NCBI RefSeq assembly: GCF_024756275.1 | Contig: NZ_JANUGQ010000014.1 | Span: 62,001-126,000 of the forward strand | Reading direction: 5' to 3' | From: Streptomyces pyxinae | GTDB taxonomy: Bacteria; Actinomycetota; Actinomycetes; Streptomycetales; Streptomycetaceae | DNA length: 64,000 bases | In this document: piece by piece, positions 62,210 through 64,000 of the stretch | Position numbering within the stretch: the stretch's first letter is position 1 | Layout: each line of letters opens with the position of its first letter | Program-made: the position numbers and the translations under genes | Notes under the pieces: model-generated | The model's input: the letters and a program-made list of their open reading frames with translations, nothing else | What the model was told of the DNA's origin: nothing | The model's database searches: none

Positions 62210-64000
62210 ATGCCGCCGGAAGACGCCCCCACACCGCCGCTGAACTGCGAAAACGGCACTTCCGACGATCCCGCGCCCGGTAGGATGGACAACCTTGGCA
62301 GCAGGCAGCAGGCAGCAGGCAGCAGGCAGCAGGCAGCAGGCAGCAGGCAGCAGGCAGCAGGCAGCAGGCAGCAGGCAGCAGGCAGCAGGCAGGGGCAGCG
62401 AGTGTGGTCCGTGTTGTTCGCGATCCGGTCGGCCGCCGCGCTCTACCGGCTCCTCGACGTACTGCCGGTCTTCGCGGGTGACTCCCGGATCGAGCGGCTG
62501 TTCACCCTCGTCCCCGGCTCCGACTTCGACGTGGACGCGCTGGACGTCCTGGCCCGGGCCGAGGCGCGCGTCATCGGCTGGGAGGACGCGGTCCGGCGGC
62601 CGTTCGACCTGATTCTGGCCGCCAGCCCCAAGGGCGGTCTCGACCGGCTGAGCGGCCCGCTGGTGCTGCTGCCGCACGGGGCCGGTTTCAACAAGTCGCT
62701 GCCCGGCGAGGGTTCGCCCGGGCTGCCGTCCGGTCTCGACCCCGCGTTCCTGCTGCGGGCCGGCCGGGCGCTGCCCACCGTCCACGCGCTGGCGCACCCG
62801 AGCCAGCTCGACCGGCTGGCGGCGGCGTCCGCACCCGCCGCCGCCCGGGCCACCGTGGTCGGGGACCCCACCCTGGAACGGATGCTCCAGTCGGCGGCGC
62901 ACCGGGACGCCTACCGGACGGCGCTCGGCACCGGTGACCGGACCCTGGTCGTCCTCGCGTCCACCTGGGGGCCGCACTCGCTGCTGAGCCGCCGTCCGGG
63001 GCTCGCCGCGGAACTGGCGGCCCGGCTTCCGATGGACGGCTACCAACTCGCCCTGGTCGTCCACCCGAACGAGTACAGCCGGCTGGGCGCCTTCGATCTC
63101 CGGGAGCGGCTGGAACCGGCACTGGCGGCCGGGCTGGTGCTGGCCCGGCCGTTCGAGGAGTGGGCGGCGGTCCTGGTGGCGGCGGACGTGGTGGTCTGCG
63201 ACCACGGCTCGACCGGCCTGTACTACGCGGCGGCCGGTACCGGCCCGGTGCTGGTGGCCTGCGAGGGCGGGGGCGAACTGATCGAGGGCTCCCCGATGGC
63301 CGCGCTGCTGGCGGCGGCGCCCCGGCTGGCCGGCCGGGAGAGCATCGACGCGGCGCTCCGGGGCCGCCGGCCGCCCGGGATCGGGGCGGCGGCCCGGGCG
63401 GCCTTCGCCGGACAGGGGCGGGTGCTCGACCTGTTGCGGGACGGCCTCTACGAACAGCTCGGGCTGGAACCGGTCTCCCGGGCCCCGGTGACGGCCCGGG
63501 CGCTCCCGGTGCCGTCGGCCCGGCCCCGCCGCCCCGCGGCGCTCGCGGTCCGCGCGGAGGTGGCGGACGGCGAGGCACGGGTGGAGCGGCTGCCCGTCCA
63601 CACCGATCTGCCGGTGCGCTTCCGCTGCGCCGAGCACGGGGTGGCGGCGGAGCACCAGGTGCGGAGCGCGGACCTGCTGCACCGGCGGGCCGGGTGCCCG
63701 CCCGCCGGCGGGCCGCACCGGGCGGCCTGGACCGCCGCCGCCTGGACGGCGCACGTACTGGAGGAGTACCCGGGCTGCCGTACCGCCGGAGTGGTGCTGT
63801 CGCCGGAGCTGTGCCTGGTACGGGTACGGGGCGGGGACCCGCTCGCGGTCCGGGTGCGGGCGGCCTCGGAGGGCGGCCGGGTGGTGCGCCCCGACCCGGT
63901 GGCGGTGCTCTGCGGGGTGCACGCCTTCCTGGCCGGAGGCCGGGCGCCCGAGGAGCTGACCGGCTGCCGGATCGGCGGCCGCCGGTATCCGGTGCGGCTG
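62210..64000 (+). CDS. GT-B/CDP-glycerol-phosphotransferase-like paralog with 7-bp repeat, partial at right edge
   Basis: 597 codons visible from ATG 62210 (leaderless-type -10 upstream; ATG 62285 is an in-frame alternative). The gene continues past the window. Residues about 30-61 are an A-A-G-S-R-Q-Q repeat encoded by 13 GGCAGCA heptamers. The conserved body then begins VLFAIRSAAALYRLLDVLPV, aligned with the start of the 57480 paralog. Further shared features are LPHGAGFNKSLPG, LASTWGPHSLL, LVVHPNEYSRLG and AADVVVCDHGSTGLYYAAAG. Here the repeat is before the domain, not inside it. With 12 units translation would stop at 62610-62612, with 14 at 62479-62481, so only 13+3n copies keep it open. 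Function is inferred only from the TagF-like pattern. Confidence 0.8.
   Translation, partial: MPPEDAPTPPLNCENGTSDDPAPGRMDNLGSRQQAAGSRQQAAGSRQQAAGSRQQAAGSRQGQRVWSVLFAIRSAAALYRLLDVLPVFAGDSRIERLFTLVPGSDFDVDALDVLARAEARVIGWEDAVRRPFDLILAASPKGGLDRLSGPLVLLPHGAGFNKSLPGEGSPGLPSGLDPAFLLRAGRALPTVHALAHPSQLDRLAAASAPAAARATVVGDPTLERMLQSAAHRDAYRTALGTGDRTLVVLASTWGPHSLLSRRPGLAAELAARLPMDGYQLALVVHPNEYSRLGAFDLRERLEPALAAGLVLARPFEEWAAVLVAADVVVCDHGSTGLYYAAAGTGPVLVACEGGGELIEGSPMAALLAAAPRLAGRESIDAALRGRRPPGIGAAARAAFAGQGRVLDLLRDGLYEQLGLEPVSRAPVTARALPVPSARPRRPAALAVRAEVADGEARVERLPVHTDLPVRFRCAEHGVAAEHQVRSADLLHRRAGCPPAGGPHRAAWTAAAWTAHVLEEYPGCRTAGVVLSPELCLVRVRGGDPLAVRVRAASEGGRVVRPDPVAVLCGVHAFLAGGRAPEELTGCRIGGRRYPVRL
62297..62392. 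repeat. thirteen perfect 7-bp repeats (GGCAGCA) inside a coding region
   Basis: GGCAGCA occurs 13 times in perfect tandem from 62297 to 62387, then a partial GGCAG. Seven is not divisible by three. All three frames stay open through the array, so slippage shifts the frame only at its exit. Confidence 0.97.

Noticed and set aside
62297..62392. CRISPR or structural RNA for the heptamer array
   Set aside because: Unit of 7 bp with no spacers; simple tandem repeat.
62295..62612. A 105-codon frame starting TTG 62295 through the heptamer repeat
   Set aside because: The 7-bp repeat leaves all three frames open; the frame that continues with conserved GT-B-like sequence is the one from ATG 62210/62285. 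This frame is what would be read after loss of one unit.

Overview
The window is very GC-rich (roughly 73-75% by eye), with strong third-position G/C, many GTG and TTG starts, 4-bp start/stop overlaps and leaderless-looking promoters. Gene content fits this: a RamB-type regulator beside the glyoxylate genes, two cobalamin riboswitches, DmdR/IdeR-type iron boxes and a DUF5997/LysR pair. Together these point to a Streptomyces or close relative. No rRNA, tRNA, insertion sequence, integrase or CRISPR array was recognised.

Layout. 1-1018: a KAS III-type ketosynthase cut by the left edge, with an inverted-repeat operator upstream. 1249-3932: a LysR-type effector domain without HTH, divergent DUF5997, and an MFS transporter. 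4203-7742 (minus): a compact four-gene operon that looks like a RiPP locus. A 50-codon precursor-like peptide with three 9-residue K-x-G-C-I-S repeats is followed by a strong hairpin, a PaaK-like adenylate-forming enzyme, a GRDP/DUF1399-like protein and an MFS transporter whose C-terminus is a 45-bp tandem repeat. 7878-11760 (minus): cobF and metE, with a cobalamin riboswitch in the metE leader. 11993-15898: divergent paralogs of tsaD and alaS. 16206-17057: a small monooxygenase, then a second cobalamin riboswitch followed by a 27-codon ORF and a hairpin. 17248-22766: a complete five-gene valine (isobutyryl-CoA) catabolic operon. 22925-27829: RamB-like regulator, isocitrate lyase and malate synthase.

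28197-51955 is a catecholate siderophore locus. It holds 2,3-dihydroxybenzoate synthesis (dhbA, dhbC, dhbE, dhbB and a free-standing aryl carrier protein), an Sfp-type phosphopantetheinyl transferase, MbtH, and a two-module NRPS (C-A-T-C-A-T-TE; second A domain reads as Thr, first has an acidic pocket suggesting a basic amino acid). Export is by an MFS pump, uptake by a fused FecCD permease, a lipoprotein and an ATPase, and iron release by a Fes-like esterase; an M20 amidohydrolase is also present. Four iron boxes sit in its divergent promoter regions. The product is probably of the DHB-(basic residue)-Thr class (griseobactin/streptobactin-like), by inference.

52048-57328: nitroreductase, acetate kinase with phosphoketolase, and an FMN reductase. 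57480-64000 is the most unusual stretch. Two paralogous GT-B/CDP-glycerol-phosphotransferase-like proteins each carry a pure short tandem repeat inside the coding region whose unit is not a multiple of three (8 bp x 7 and 7 bp x 13). Gain or loss of one unit would stop translation in both, as in phase-variable contingency genes. They flank a STAND/NB-ARC-TPR protein whose Walker A lysine is missing and a small membrane protein. The RiPP-like operon and this repeat-switched locus are the two best candidates for undescribed biology.
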